This document shows positions 24,659-33,972 of a stretch of 61,465 nt of DNA, piece by piece. The position numbers were made by a program, and so were the translations under genes. Below the pieces are notes generated by a model. It searched no databases. It worked only from the letters and a program-made list of their open reading frames with translations, and was not told the origin of the DNA. The stretch is from NCBI GenBank assembly GCA_945874535.1, contig CAMCGZ010000002.1, positions 137,585 through 199,049 of the forward strand, read 5' to 3'. Origin of the DNA: Bdellovibrio sp. ZAP7. Lineage in GTDB: Bacteria > Bdellovibrionota > UBA1018 > CAIMNF01. How positions within the stretch are numbered: the stretch's first letter is position 1; every line of letters starts with the position of its first letter.

Positions 24659-25332
24659 TCCAAAGAACCCTTCCTGTCGGACGCCTCATGTGTAACTGCC
24701 AGATCCTGGTCTGCCCGGAGACCCGTGATGCCGTCATTGTCGATCCGGGCGATGAAGCAGAACGGATCCTCACCGAGATCGGTCGCATCGGCAAAGAATT
24801 AGGGCAGCCGGTTCGCGTCAGGGCCTTGCTCCACACCCACGCCCATTTTGATCACATCGGTGCGGCCAGAGGAGTCAAAGAGGCCCTTTCGCAAAACGGA
24901 ATCGAGGCTCCATCGATTTTCCTGCATCGTGAAGACGAGTTCATTTACTCGATGCTCCCCCAACAGGCCGCCCGCTTCGGGTTCCGGATGAACGAGCCTT
25001 TGCCGGTAGACCGGTATTTCGAGGATGGACAGGCGCTCGAGTTCGGATCCCTCAGGCTCACCGTGCTGCATACTCCCGGGCACTCACCGGGGGGCGTTTG
25101 TTTTCATCTGCATTCGGATACCGCCAAAGCAGTACCTGAAATGGTTTTCACCGGAGACACCCTTTTCCGCGAGGACATCGGACGTGCGGACCTGTGGGGT
25201 GGGGATGAGGCGCTATTGATCAAAAGCATCCGCAACCGTTTGTTGGTGCTCGATGATGACACCTGCGCTTGGCCGGGGCACGGTCCGTCTACCACGATCG
25301 GCCACGAAAAGCGGCACAACCCCTACGTTTGA
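24655..25332 (+). CDS. metallo-beta-lactamase fold hydrolase (glyoxalase II-like)
   Basis: 225 residues. The metal site is HTHAHFDHIGA (HxHxDH), then HTPGHSPGG, then FTGDTLF with the bridging Asp, and WPGHGPSTT near the C-terminus. Overall layout matches glyoxalase II-like MBL hydrolases (short form). Overlaps queA by 4 bases (ATGA), so it is co-translated. Substrate is unknown. Confidence 0.9.
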   Translation: MIQRTLPVGRLMCNCQILVCPETRDAVIVDPGDEAERILTEIGRIGKELGQPVRVRALLHTHAHFDHIGAARGVKEALSQNGIEAPSIFLHREDEFIYSMLPQQAARFGFRMNEPLPVDRYFEDGQALEFGSLRLTVLHTPGHSPGGVCFHLHSDTAKAVPEMVFTGDTLFREDIGRADLWGGDEALLIKSIRNRLLVLDDDTCAWPGHGPSTTIGHEKRHNPYV

Positions 25333-25336
25333 TTTC

Positions 25337-26113
25337 TTACCAGGTGAACATGAAGTGGGCGAGCAGGGTGAAAAACCCGCCGCTCAGGTCCGTGACAGCT
25401 CGGTAACGGGTCTCGTTGGTGTCGGTGAAGTTCTGGGTGTGGAACATGAGTTCGAGATTGAGGTAAGTCCGCTTGTGGACAATCGGGAATTCGAGTCCTC
25501 CACCGCCCCCCACACTCAAGGTGGAATCGGTGTCCGGAGTCGATTGCGTGGCACTGATCTGGTTCTTGGTCAGGGCTCCGAATCCGAATGACAGATAAGG
25601 ATTGGCAAAAGTGATGGGAGCCGCAGCGTCCCGCACATCGAAGTAATACTTCAGGTGGGCTCCGTAGCCCACGAGCTTCACTTCGTAGTTGGTGTTGCCA
25701 TCCAGAAAACTGTGATTGGCGAAGAAGATGCCGAGATCGGCTGCGAACTGGAAGTTAAACCAATACTGGACCCGGACATCGAAACGGGGAAGGGCGGGTT
25801 CGTAGAGCTTACCCCGGTTTCCCGTTGCGGATTGGTAACCTCCACCGAAGCTCAATCCGAAAAACCGGCCATTCTGAAAGTACTGGGTGTCCTCGTTTTC
25901 CTCTTCGGTGAGGTTGAAGTCACCGTAATCGAGATAGGGCGAGGACTGATCGAACAATCCGTGGTCTTCATTTTTCTTGGAGGGTGATGCCGGAGCCGAA
26001 TCTCCGATCGCGCCACCGACCGGGGGTTGGGCCGAGGCTTCAGGCGATCCTGTGAGGAGGGCCAATAGAATGAGAGGAAACCGGATATTAGAAATAATAG
26101 TGCATGCCCGCAT
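25337..26113 (-). CDS. outer-membrane beta-barrel protein
   Basis: 258 residues. The signal peptide is FPLILLALLTGSPEASA. The mature protein starts with an acidic low-complexity linker, then alternating amphipathic strands, and ends in an aromatic-terminated strand (LLAHFMFTW), the usual beta-barrel insertion signal. Probably an OmpA/OmpW-type eight-to-ten strand barrel. Starts 26 bases inside the upstream gene, so the two barrel genes form an operon. Confidence 0.78.
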   Translation of the reverse strand: MRACTIISNIRFPLILLALLTGSPEASAQPPVGGAIGDSAPASPSKKNEDHGLFDQSSPYLDYGDFNLTEEENEDTQYFQNGRFFGLSFGGGYQSATGNRGKLYEPALPRFDVRVQYWFNFQFAADLGIFFANHSFLDGNTNYEVKLVGYGAHLKYYFDVRDAAAPITFANPYLSFGFGALTKNQISATQSTPDTDSTLSVGGGGGLEFPIVHKRTYLNLELMFHTQNFTDTNETRYRAVTDLSGGFFTLLAHFMFTW

Positions 26114-26594
26114 TCAGGAAGCTCGCGCCAAAGGTTTTCAGAACAAAGGATCCCGTACCGGAGCTGATGGTCTCTCCGCTCAATCCGGCCTCGAAGCTCA
26201 TTCCAACGCTATCCACCCCGGGAATGAAGAATTCAGCTCCCAGTCCTCCGAGGATTTCGATCCCGCTCGAACCACGCGAAGTCAGGTACCCGAGTCCGAG
26301 AGGAAAGTAAAAATTGACGTAGTTCTCGGAGCGGATGGTCCGGCAGTATTTTAACGCAACGACTCCATCCCCGCCCGCACCCGAATAAAACCCGGCCACG
26401 GCTTCTAATGCCGAGCGGGGTGCGAAAGCGTACTTGAGACTGATGGCCGGTGTGTGGCCCGTACGATCTGCATTTGAGAACTGGGCATTGTACCCGAGGC
26501 CTGCCCGCCCGAGGAGTTCGCGCGCCTGGCCGGACTCCCCGGAACAAAGAAAGAAACCGAGAGTGAGGCCCGTCCGGACCAGCGTTTTCATCAT
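26088..26594 (-). CDS. outer-membrane beta-barrel protein
   Basis: 168 residues with signal peptide (VRTGLTLGFFLCSGESGQA), Gly/Tyr-rich alternating strands and a C-terminal aromatic strand NAGMHYYF. Small eight-strand barrel likely. It is the first gene of a pair with the 258-residue barrel; its 3' end overlaps that gene by 26 bases. Divergent from the yfgM-like gene. Confidence 0.75.
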   Translation of the reverse strand: MMKTLVRTGLTLGFFLCSGESGQARELLGRAGLGYNAQFSNADRTGHTPAISLKYAFAPRSALEAVAGFYSGAGGDGVVALKYCRTIRSENYVNFYFPLGLGYLTSRGSSGIEILGGLGAEFFIPGVDSVGMSFEAGLSGETISSGTGSFVLKTFGASFLNAGMHYYF

Positions 26595-26625
26595 CTTGTC
26601 TAAGAGCGTAACACAGGCTTTTGCT

Positions 26626-26654
26626 TTGACAATAGTCCTTTGAAACCATACATC
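26626..26654 (+). promoter_or_regulatory. sigma70-type promoter of the yfgM-like/bamB genes
   Basis: TTGACA at 26626-26631 and TACATC at 26649-26654 with a 17-base spacer. The predicted transcript start near 26661 almost coincides with an in-frame ATG. Confidence 0.5.
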
Positions 26655-26672
26655 TATCGTATGGAATCCTTA

Positions 26673-27308
26673 ATGACCTCGAGAAACATCTTCATCCTCA
26701 TCGCCCTGATTGTTCTGGGAGGGGCCACCACTTTCGGAGTGCAGCGCCACCTCGAAACCAAGGAGATGGAGAGCAAGAGCGCCCTGTACCGGATTCTGAA
26801 ATCTTTTGTGGACGAGAACTCGGCAGTTCCTGAGAAGGATCGCGCTCCCGGTGTCACTCTCGATGTGGACGCGAGCTACCCGAAGACCGTCGCAGAGCTG
26901 AATGCCATGGCATCCGCATCCGGAACGCCGAAGCGAGTTGGTTTCGAGGCAGCACTCAAACTCGGCAACCTCTACTTCGAGCACAATCAGTTCAAAAAGG
27001 CCGAGCCCGCCTTCCAAAAGGCCGCGGCACTGGCCGGAACCCCGTTTCAAAAAGCGACGGCACTTTATTTTCTGGGTCTCAGCCAGGAGAAAAACGGCGA
27101 CTCGAAGCTTGCGATCGCCCAGTTCCAGTCGGGACTTGGGGAGAATGTGGAAGGCTTGAAGGCCGATCTGTTGCTCGGTCTCGTTCGTCTGAATCTCAAG
27201 GCGGGAGACGCTTCCAAAGCCAAGGTTTTCAGTGAACGGCTCAACAAGGAAATGCAGGGAAGCAAGCAGGCGGAATTGGCCCAGTCCTGGGTGAAAGAGA
27301 ATTCATGA
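26673..27308 (+). CDS. YfgM-like membrane-anchored TPR protein
   Basis: 211 residues: short cytoplasmic start, one membrane helix (IFILIALIVLGGATTFGV), then periplasmic TPR repeats (LGNLYFEHNQFKKAEPAFQK; ATALYFLGLSQEKNGDSKLA). This is the YfgM layout, an ancillary SecYEG/periplasmic-chaperone partner. It is directly followed by bamB, as yfgM is in many proteobacteria, which supports the call. ATG at 26673 has GGA upstream; ATG 26661 would be nearly leaderless and a TTG at 26640 is less likely. Last bases overlap bamB. Confidence 0.7.
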   Translation: MTSRNIFILIALIVLGGATTFGVQRHLETKEMESKSALYRILKSFVDENSAVPEKDRAPGVTLDVDASYPKTVAELNAMASASGTPKRVGFEAALKLGNLYFEHNQFKKAEPAFQKAAALAGTPFQKATALYFLGLSQEKNGDSKLAIAQFQSGLGENVEGLKADLLLGLVRLNLKAGDASKAKVFSERLNKEMQGSKQAELAQSWVKENS

Positions 27309-28435
27309 TCCGGATCCCGGCCCTGGTCGCACTCGGAGTTCTCGGTCTGGCTGCCTGCAGTTCCCGCGACTTGCGCCCTGGCTTCCGCGCCGAGCGCGAG
27401 GTGCTCCGCCGGCAGTGGACTTATGCCATTGAGCCCGATTCGAGCTCGTTGGCGACTCCTGGAATGGAATACGCGAGTCCTGTATTCCATGAGACCACGC
27501 TCATTTTCGGCAGCAGTCGCTTCGGCTTGACGGCAATGTATCCGAGAATTCCGCGGCCTCGCTGGAAGCTTCCGCTCCCGAACGGGGTTCTAAGCCAGAT
27601 CGAGCCCGGTAAGGAGAACGCGTTTTTCACCGGTGGAGACGGAAACATTTATTCCATTTCTCTCGAGACCGGAAAAGTCAATTGGACCTATCCGCTCCGG
27701 AATCCGGTTTCCTCACGCCCGACGCTCGAGGGTGACGATCTTTACGTCGTGACCAGCGACGATGCCTTGCTCAGTCTCGAATCGAAGACCGGGAAGTGGC
27801 AGTGGCATTACCGGCGTCGCAATGCGACCGGCCCCGGACTTCACGGCGGTTCGAAGCCTCTGGTTCTGGGTGACACCCTCTGGGTCGGTTTCGCGGATGG
27901 TGCCTTGGTCGCTCTATCGCGAAAAGACGGTAAAGTTCTTTGGGAAAAACAATTGAACCCCAACAGGCGCTTTTCGAGCCTCGGTGCCGAATTCCTCGAG
28001 TCGGGTGGCATCGTGTATGTCCCAGCCTATGACAATGCCCTCTATGCCTTGAACGCCCGAACAGGGAGCACGCTTTGGGCCCGGGAAGACCTCGGAGGCT
28101 CGAATGCCGTGACCCTGTCGGGAGACACCTTGCTGGTACCCTCTTCCGCTGGAGAAGTTCACGCTCTCGATGCGAAGACCGGGAAGGGGATTTGGAAGTT
28201 CGAACTCGATCAGGGGGTTCCTTCAAAGGTTCTGGTGCTCGGACGCCATGTGGTGTTCAGTTCGAGCAATGAGTACCTCTACACCCTCGATCGTGAGACC
28301 GGCGCCTTGGTGGACCGTTTTCAGGTGGGGTATGGGTCGGGCTTTACGGGCAATCTGGCCTACGATGCGAAACGCCGCACGGTATTTGCCATGAGCCGGG
28401 GTGGAAACCTCTACTCATTCCGCTACCTACCGTGA
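27305..28435 (+). CDS. bamB: outer-membrane protein assembly lipoprotein BamB
   Basis: 376-residue lipoprotein (signal LGVLGLAAC, lipobox L-A-A-C). The mature protein is an eight-bladed PQQ-like beta propeller with repeats such as ISLETGKVNWTYPL, LSLESKTGKWQWHYR, VALSRKDGKVLWEKQL, and YALNARTGSTLWARE. BamB is an accessory part of the BAM complex that inserts outer-membrane proteins. Context (YfgM-like gene immediately upstream) supports BamB over other propeller proteins. Starts within the last bases of the upstream gene (ATGA). Confidence 0.9.
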   Translation: MIRIPALVALGVLGLAACSSRDLRPGFRAEREVLRRQWTYAIEPDSSSLATPGMEYASPVFHETTLIFGSSRFGLTAMYPRIPRPRWKLPLPNGVLSQIEPGKENAFFTGGDGNIYSISLETGKVNWTYPLRNPVSSRPTLEGDDLYVVTSDDALLSLESKTGKWQWHYRRRNATGPGLHGGSKPLVLGDTLWVGFADGALVALSRKDGKVLWEKQLNPNRRFSSLGAEFLESGGIVYVPAYDNALYALNARTGSTLWAREDLGGSNAVTLSGDTLLVPSSAGEVHALDAKTGKGIWKFELDQGVPSKVLVLGRHVVFSSSNEYLYTLDRETGALVDRFQVGYGSGFTGNLAYDAKRRTVFAMSRGGNLYSFRYLP

Positions 28436-28524
28436 GTCTAAGTTATTGGATTTCAATAGATTAGACGATAATCCATACAAAAAAGTATTGTTTCAAAGAG
28501 GCACTCGTGGCATGATCCGAAGCC
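28436..28524 (+). promoter_or_regulatory. promoter/operator region of the suf operon
   Basis: AT-rich 89-base gap. GATAAT at 28467-28472 is a possible -10 box with ATTGGA 16 bases before it. GGATT (28448-28452) and AATCC (28470-28474) form an inverted repeat across it, a candidate site for the Rrf2 regulator. This is suggestive only. Confidence 0.4.
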
Positions 28525-29019
28525 ATGAATGTCACGGCTTTGGAGGAATACGGACTGCGTTGTGCGGTCCAGCTCGCATCCTTGAGTGAAGGGAAGACTT
28601 TGTCCGCTCCGGAAATCGCGGAGCGGGAGGGGTTGTCCATCGAGTATGTCTCCAAATTCATGCTGCTTCTGAAGCGCGCGGAACTGGTCCGGACCGTCCG
28701 GGGAATCAAGGGAGGCTTCGCTTTGTCGAGAGCTCCCGGAGAAGTCTCTCTCAAGGAAGTTCTGGATGCGCTGAACGGCAGGAAGAAGTCGGGCTCGGAA
28801 TTTTGCAAGTCCTTCACCGGAAAATCGGAATCGTGTGTTCGATTCGGATCCTGTTCGATTCGTCCCTTCTGGGACCTGCTTTCAGGTTATGTCGAAGAAT
28901 TCACTTCAAGAATGACTCTGGCCGACCTCATCCGGCCGGAGGAAGAAATCCGTGACAAAACGCGCTCGATCGCGAGTGATCATGTCGGGCAGATGAGAAA
29001 AGGGGAGATGAGATCATGA
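28525..29019 (+). CDS. Rrf2-family Fe-S responsive regulator of the suf operon
   Basis: 164 residues. N-terminal winged helix starting MNVTALEEYGLRCAVQLASL, with recognition helix region IEYVSKFMLLLKRAELV and wing VRGIKGGFALSR, as in IscR/SufR-type Rrf2 proteins. Three Cys (C94, C104, C110) form a probable cluster-binding site, like the IscR C92-x5-C98-x5-C104 but with a longer first gap. It heads sufC with a 4-base overlap. By analogy it likely represses the suf operon when its cluster is loaded. Confidence 0.88.
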   Translation: MNVTALEEYGLRCAVQLASLSEGKTLSAPEIAEREGLSIEYVSKFMLLLKRAELVRTVRGIKGGFALSRAPGEVSLKEVLDALNGRKKSGSEFCKSFTGKSESCVRFGSCSIRPFWDLLSGYVEEFTSRMTLADLIRPEEEIRDKTRSIASDHVGQMRKGEMRS

Positions 29020-29759
29020 GTACACCATTGTTCGAGATTCGCGACCTTCACGTCGCAGTTGAGGGAAAAGAAGTCCTGAAGGGTGTCAACCTGATCGTTC
29101 GCCGTGGAGAAGTGCACGCCATCATGGGCCGGAACGGTACGGGGAAGACCACTCTCGCTTACACCCTGATGGGACACCCCAAGTACGAAGTCCTTTCGGG
29201 GAGCATCCTGCTCGATGGTGAGGACATCACCGCGCTCAAGCCCGAGGAGCGCGCCAAGAAAAGGTTGTTTCTCGCATTTCAATACCCGGTAGCCATTCCA
29301 GGAGTCAGTGTTGCATCGTTCCTCCGTGCCTCGATGAAATCGGTTCGTGCCGGTGAGGTGGAGCCTTCGAAGTTCCGGAGCCTGATTAAGGAAGAGCTGA
29401 AGCACCTCTCCATTCCCGAGACCTTCATGACCCGCTCTTTGAATGAGGGATTCAGCGGAGGCGAGAAGAAGCGTCTCGAAACCCTACAGTTGCGTTTGCT
29501 GCAACCCAAGATGGCGGTGCTCGATGAGACCGACTCGGGTCTCGACATCGATGCACTCCGGATCGTCTCGGAGAATCTCCAGTCTTTCCGCAATTCTGAT
29601 CGTGGGATGCTGGTGATCACCCACTACCAGCGGATGCTCAATTACATCAAGCCTGATGTGGTGCACGTTTTCGGCAGCGGACGGGTGCTCGAAAGCGGGG
29701 GTCCGGAACTCGCCCTCAAGCTCGAAGAACGCGGCTACGACTGGGTGGAAGGTGCCTGA
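29016..29759 (+). CDS. sufC: Fe-S assembly ATPase SufC
   Basis: ABC-type ATPase of the SufBCD scaffold. Walker A GRNGTGKTT, Q-loop in FLAFQYPVAIPGV, signature GFSGGEKKRLETLQL, Walker B AVLDETDSGLDIDAL, and H-loop VITHYQRML. 247 residues is standard. It overlaps the Rrf2 gene by 4 bases and precedes sufD by 6 bases. Here sufC opens the operon, whereas many bacteria begin with sufB or sufA. Confidence 0.97.
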   Translation: MSTPLFEIRDLHVAVEGKEVLKGVNLIVRRGEVHAIMGRNGTGKTTLAYTLMGHPKYEVLSGSILLDGEDITALKPEERAKKRLFLAFQYPVAIPGVSVASFLRASMKSVRAGEVEPSKFRSLIKEELKHLSIPETFMTRSLNEGFSGGEKKRLETLQLRLLQPKMAVLDETDSGLDIDALRIVSENLQSFRNSDRGMLVITHYQRMLNYIKPDVVHVFGSGRVLESGGPELALKLEERGYDWVEGA

Positions 29760-29765
29760 TCATCC

Positions 29766-30569
29766 ATGAAAGAATTCCAGATTTTCAAAAGCAAAGATGC
29801 CATTCCGGGGCCCGGAAGTCGCCATGCAGTCGAAATCAAGGCGGGCCGGAGTCCGTCCGATGGCGTGCTTTACCACAGGGTCCCCGATGCCGGTGGTGTG
29901 CATGAGATCGAGATCCGCCTCGACGAAGGAGCTCGCCTCGAGATGGTGATCGAGCAAGCTGCGTCGGCGGGAGTCGAATCCCTTTCGAGGTTGAAGGTCA
30001 AGTCCGGTACAGACAGTTCTCTCAAACTGACTCTTGTTCTTCATGGCGGAGCGAAATCCGCATTCGAGGTCGACTCCTCGGTCGAAGGGCGCGGTGCGCG
30101 TTTGGAATTGCGCGGTCTCCTCGATGCCAAGTCGGGTCAGCAATTCTCACTTCGCGCGGATGCCGTCCATTCTGTTCCGGATACTTTCAGCGATCTGCAA
30201 GTCTGGTGTGCGGCTCGCGACGAGTCCCGCACGGTGTTCAATGGCAGAATCCACATCCTCCAGTCGGCTCCCAGGACGGAGGCATTTCAAAAGAACCGGA
30301 ACCTCATGCTCTCGAAGCGTGCGACGGTCGATTCGTTTCCCAAACTTCTCATCGAGAACGACGAAGTGAAATGCGCCCACGGGAGCAGCACGAGTTCTCT
30401 CGAGCCCGAACAGACCTATTACTTGCAGGCCCGGGGGATCGATCGCGAAGCTGCCGAAGCGATGATGCTGAAAGGGTTTCTGCGTCAGCCGCTCGAGTGG
30501 ATCTCCGATGCCACCCTCCGGCAACAGATCGAATCCCGCCTCGGAATCGTGGAGGAGGAGTGGTCATGA
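29766..30569 (+). CDS. sufD: SufD-type scaffold subunit, short form
   Basis: 267 residues; SufB/D core beta-helix with the conserved C-terminal region LIENDEVKCAHGSSTSSL, then EQTYYLQARGIDREAAEAMM, ending with the helical interface to SufC. It is much shorter than E. coli SufD (about 420) and lacks the N-terminal helical domain. With SufB and SufC it would form the SufBC2D cluster scaffold. The stop overlaps the sufS start (ATGA). Confidence 0.87.
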   Translation: MKEFQIFKSKDAIPGPGSRHAVEIKAGRSPSDGVLYHRVPDAGGVHEIEIRLDEGARLEMVIEQAASAGVESLSRLKVKSGTDSSLKLTLVLHGGAKSAFEVDSSVEGRGARLELRGLLDAKSGQQFSLRADAVHSVPDTFSDLQVWCAARDESRTVFNGRIHILQSAPRTEAFQKNRNLMLSKRATVDSFPKLLIENDEVKCAHGSSTSSLEPEQTYYLQARGIDREAAEAMMLKGFLRQPLEWISDATLRQQIESRLGIVEEEWS

Positions 30570-31798
30570 ACGAGCTCATCCGGCGCGATTTTCCGATTCT
30601 TTCCAAAATGGTCGATGGGAAGCCGCTGTGTTACCTCGACAATGCAGCGACTTCCCAACGCCCGAAAAAGGTAGTCGATGCCATCGTCCGGTATTACCTC
30701 GAGACCAACGCCAATGTGCATCGGGGGGTTTACAAGCTCTCCCAAGAGGCCACCGATGCCTTCGAATCGGTCAGGAGCAAGGTAGTCCGTTTTCTCGGTG
30801 CAGCCTCCGAGCGCGAGATCATTTTCACCAAGGGCACGACCGAGGCGATCAATTTGATTGCATCCTCCTTCGGTGAGGTTGCAGTCGGTGCGGGTGATGT
30901 GATCGCTGTGACCCGGATGGAACATCATGCCAATTTTGTCCCCTGGCAACAGCTCGCCAGGCGGAAGGGCGCCCGATTCGAGATCATCGAACTCACTTCC
31001 GATTTGAGATTGGACCCTAAGGAAGTCGACCGGGTGCTGTCACTGAAGCCGAAGATTTTGGCTGTATCCCTGCTCAGCAATGTGACCGGTGTCACCAATC
31101 CGGTGGCATCTCTTGCCTCACGCTTCAAGATGGTCGGAACCACGATCGTGGTCGATGCCGCTCAAGGGATCGCCCATGGCGAGGTCGAGATCACGCGACT
31201 CGGTCCGATCGATTTCCTGGCTTTTTCGGCCCATAAACTTTGCGGACCGACCGGAGTCGGGGTGCTGTGGGGCCGGGAGGCCGTTCTGTCGCGCATGCCA
31301 CCGTATCAAGTAGGCGGAAACATGATCACCCATGTGGCAGATCTCGATTCGGAGTGGAACGAACTTCCGCACAAGTTCGAGGCCGGAACGCCCGATATCG
31401 CGGGTGTGATCGGTCTCGGAGCAGCCATCGATTATATCGAGACCCAAGGCCGGACCCGTATCCAGGAATACGAAGAACAGATCACAGCATATGTGCTCGA
31501 GCGGATCGTCTCGATTCCGGGCTTGCGACTCCTCGGGCCGAAGGACCCCCATCACCGGGCACCCATCTTCAGTGTGGCGATCGACAAGGTTCACGCCCAC
31601 GATCTCGCGACATTTCTCGACATGCGGGGAATCTCTGTGCGCGCGGGCCATCACTGTGCCCATCCGCTCATGCTCCGTCTCGGATTGCCCGCGACCTGCC
31701 GGGCGAGTTTCAGTTTCTACAATACGCTCGAAGAGGCAGACCAGCTCATTGATGCGTTGAAAAGTGCACCCGAGTTCTTCAGGAGGAAGGTGCAATGA
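30566..31798 (+). CDS. sufS: cysteine desulfurase SufS
   Basis: PLP enzyme that takes sulfur from cysteine for cluster assembly. PLP Lys in AFSAHKLCGPTG, substrate-binding YLDNAATSQRP at the N-terminus, and active-site Cys in RAGHHCAHP. 410 residues, group II. Start at 30566 overlaps the sufD stop; a longer frame from 30206 runs through sufD. Next gene sufU overlaps by 4 bases, consistent with the SufS-SufU pair. Confidence 0.96.
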   Translation: MNELIRRDFPILSKMVDGKPLCYLDNAATSQRPKKVVDAIVRYYLETNANVHRGVYKLSQEATDAFESVRSKVVRFLGAASEREIIFTKGTTEAINLIASSFGEVAVGAGDVIAVTRMEHHANFVPWQQLARRKGARFEIIELTSDLRLDPKEVDRVLSLKPKILAVSLLSNVTGVTNPVASLASRFKMVGTTIVVDAAQGIAHGEVEITRLGPIDFLAFSAHKLCGPTGVGVLWGREAVLSRMPPYQVGGNMITHVADLDSEWNELPHKFEAGTPDIAGVIGLGAAIDYIETQGRTRIQEYEEQITAYVLERIVSIPGLRLLGPKDPHHRAPIFSVAIDKVHAHDLATFLDMRGISVRAGHHCAHPLMLRLGLPATCRASFSFYNTLEEADQLIDALKSAPEFFRRKVQ

Positions 31799-32238
31799 AC
31801 AACTACCGTGACGTCTTCGGCGAAGTGTTGGCGGACCATCACGAGTCGCCCCGGAACTGGGGGTTGGCGCCCGATACACAGGTCCGTGAGAACGGGTTCA
31901 ACCCGCTTTGTGGCGACAAGGTCACTCTGGGATTGAAGTTCCGCGACGGACAGCTCGAAAGCTGCACCTTCGAGGGCGAGGGTTGCTCGATTTGCATGGC
32001 GTCCGCCAGCATCATGACCGAGATGGTCCAGGGTCAGACCTTGGAGCGGGTGTCCGGTCTCATCGAGGGTTTCCGTGCGAAGATGCAGGGCGAGGCCGCC
32101 CCCGAGGGATTGCCTACCGAGGACTCCTCCGAAGACATCGTGGCCCTTTACGGGATCAAGCGCTTTCCGGTCAGGATCAAGTGTGCCTTGCTTCCTTGGA
32201 CGACTCTCAAGAAAGGATTGGAAACCCCTCATGCGTGA
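31795..32238 (+). CDS. sufU: SufU sulfurtransferase/scaffold protein
   Basis: 147 residues. Zn/sulfur-accepting Cys in NPLCGDKVTLGLKF, GEGCSICMASASIMTEMV, and RIKCALLPWTTL; Asp in the first motif completes the zinc site. SufU receives persulfide from SufS in SUF systems of Gram-positives and some proteobacteria. Overlaps sufS by 4 bases and the sufT gene by 8. Confidence 0.93.
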   Translation: MNNYRDVFGEVLADHHESPRNWGLAPDTQVRENGFNPLCGDKVTLGLKFRDGQLESCTFEGEGCSICMASASIMTEMVQGQTLERVSGLIEGFRAKMQGEAAPEGLPTEDSSEDIVALYGIKRFPVRIKCALLPWTTLKKGLETPHA

Positions 32239-32536
32239 CCCCGTACTTCTCGAGTGGCTGCATCCGGTGCAAGACCCGGAAATGTTTCTTTCCATTGTCG
32301 ATCTCGGTCTCATTTATGAGGCTTCGTTCCGGATCGAGAAAACCGGGGCGGATGTGGTGATGACGTTGACGAGCCCGCACTGCCCTGTAGCGGATACCTT
32401 TGTAGCGAACGTTAAAAACCGTCTGCTCGAGTATCCGGGCATGAAGGATGCCGAAGTGAAGCTGGTGTTCGAGCCCAAGTGGGATCCGAAGACCATGGCG
32501 TCGGATGAAGTGAAAGATCGTTTGGGGATCTGGTGA
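32231..32536 (+). CDS. sufT: SufT/MIP18 family (DUF59) protein
   Basis: 101 residues. MIP18/DUF59 fold: [19 protein letters not shown] at the start, [16 protein letters not shown] with the conserved Cys, and [20 protein letters not shown]. SufT acts in Fe-S cluster maturation or carriage. ATG at 32231 is 8 bases inside sufU; sufB follows after 4 bases. Confidence 0.9.
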   Translation: MRDPVLLEWLHPVQDPEMFLSIVDLGLIYEASFRIEKTGADVVMTLTSPHCPVADTFVANVKNRLLEYPGMKDAEVKLVFEPKWDPKTMASDEVKDRLGIW

Positions 32537-32540
32537 ATTT

Positions 32541-33965
32541 ATGGATTTTCAGAACAAGGATTATTCCAAATACGGTTTCGTGACGGATATCGAGGAAGAT
32601 CGCCTTCCTCCGGGCCTGAGCGAAGATACAGTGCGTTTCATCTCAGCTAAAAAAGAAGAGCCCGAGTTCATGCTCGAATACCGGCTCAAAGCCTTCCGCA
32701 TCTGGCAAAAGATGAAGGAACCGAAGTGGGCGGATGTGAGCTATCCGGAGATCGACTTCCAGGCCATCAGTTATTATTCGGCCCCCAAGCAAAAGAAGAC
32801 CCTGAACAGTCTCGACGAGGTCGATCCGAAGTTGCTCGAAACCTACGAAAAACTCGGGATTCCCCTTCACGAGCAGAAGATGCTGGCCGGAGTGGCTGTG
32901 GACGCCGTATTCGATTCGGTATCGGTGGTCACGACCCAGCGTGAGGAACTGAAGAAGCACGGGATCATTTTTTGTTCGATTTCCGAGGCACTGAAAGAAC
33001 ATCCAGAACTGGTCCGGAAGTATCTCGGTTCGGTGGTTCCTGCGACTGACAATTACTATGCCGCCTTGAACGCCGCGGTATTCAGTGACGGATCTTTTGT
33101 TTACATTCCGAAGGGTGTGAAGTGTCCGCTCGACCTTTCGACTTACTTCCGCATCAACGCCCAGGGAACCGGGCAATTCGAGCGGACCCTGATCGTCGCC
33201 GAAGAAGGATCCGAAGTCAGTTACATGGAGGGATGCACCGCCCCCATGCGGGACGAGAATCAACTTCATGCCGCGACGGTGGAACTCATTGCACTGGAAA
33301 ATGCGGTGATCAAGTACACCACTGTCCAGAATTGGTATTCGGGTGATGCCGAAGGCAAGGGTGGTATTTACAATTTTGTGACCAAACGGGGCCTGTGCAA
33401 AGGCAAGAATTCCAAGATTTCCTGGACCCAGGTCGAGGTCGGTTCAGCAGTGACCTGGAAGTATCCGTCTTGTGTCCTGGAAGGCGAAGGTTCGACCGGA
33501 GAGTTCTATTCGGTCGCGATCACCAATGAAAAAATGCAGGCCGATACCGGAACCAAAATGATCCACATCGGCAAAAACACCAGGAGTCGAATCCTTTCCA
33601 AGGGCATCTCGACCGGTGAGGGACGCAACACTTACCGGGGCGGCGTCGTGGTCCTTCCGGGTGCCGAAGGGGCCAGGAATCATACCCAGTGTGATTCACT
33701 GCTGATCGGTGCGAAGTGTACCGCCAATACCATTCCCTACATCGAGGTCAGGAACCCGACCGCAGTGGTCGAGCACGAGGCGACTGCATCGAAGGTGAGC
33801 GAAGATCAGCTCTTCTATTTGCAATCGAGGGGGATCGAGGCCGAGGAGGCCGTGAAGCTCATCATCAACGGTTACTGCGATGAGGTGTTCAAACAGCTTC
33901 CCATGGAGTTCGCTCTGGAGGCGAACCGTTTGCTCGAGCTCAAACTCGAAGGCTCGGTCGGTTGA
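32541..33965 (+). CDS. sufB: Fe-S scaffold SufB
   Basis: 474 residues. SufB hallmark regions: [40 protein letters not shown]-like segment, [39 protein letters not shown] near the C-terminus. The conserved Cys in the SCVL and CDSLLIG strands are present. It is the main cluster-assembly scaffold. Unusually it comes last among the suf genes. The next gene starts 8 bases after the stop, so transcription probably continues into the mevalonate genes. Confidence 0.97.
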   Translation: MDFQNKDYSKYGFVTDIEEDRLPPGLSEDTVRFISAKKEEPEFMLEYRLKAFRIWQKMKEPKWADVSYPEIDFQAISYYSAPKQKKTLNSLDEVDPKLLETYEKLGIPLHEQKMLAGVAVDAVFDSVSVVTTQREELKKHGIIFCSISEALKEHPELVRKYLGSVVPATDNYYAALNAAVFSDGSFVYIPKGVKCPLDLSTYFRINAQGTGQFERTLIVAEEGSEVSYMEGCTAPMRDENQLHAATVELIALENAVIKYTTVQNWYSGDAEGKGGIYNFVTKRGLCKGKNSKISWTQVEVGSAVTWKYPSCVLEGEGSTGEFYSVAITNEKMQADTGTKMIHIGKNTRSRILSKGISTGEGRNTYRGGVVVLPGAEGARNHTQCDSLLIGAKCTANTIPYIEVRNPTAVVEHEATASKVSEDQLFYLQSRGIEAEEAVKLIINGYCDEVFKQLPMEFALEANRLLELKLEGSVG

Positions 33966-33972
33966 GGCAGTC

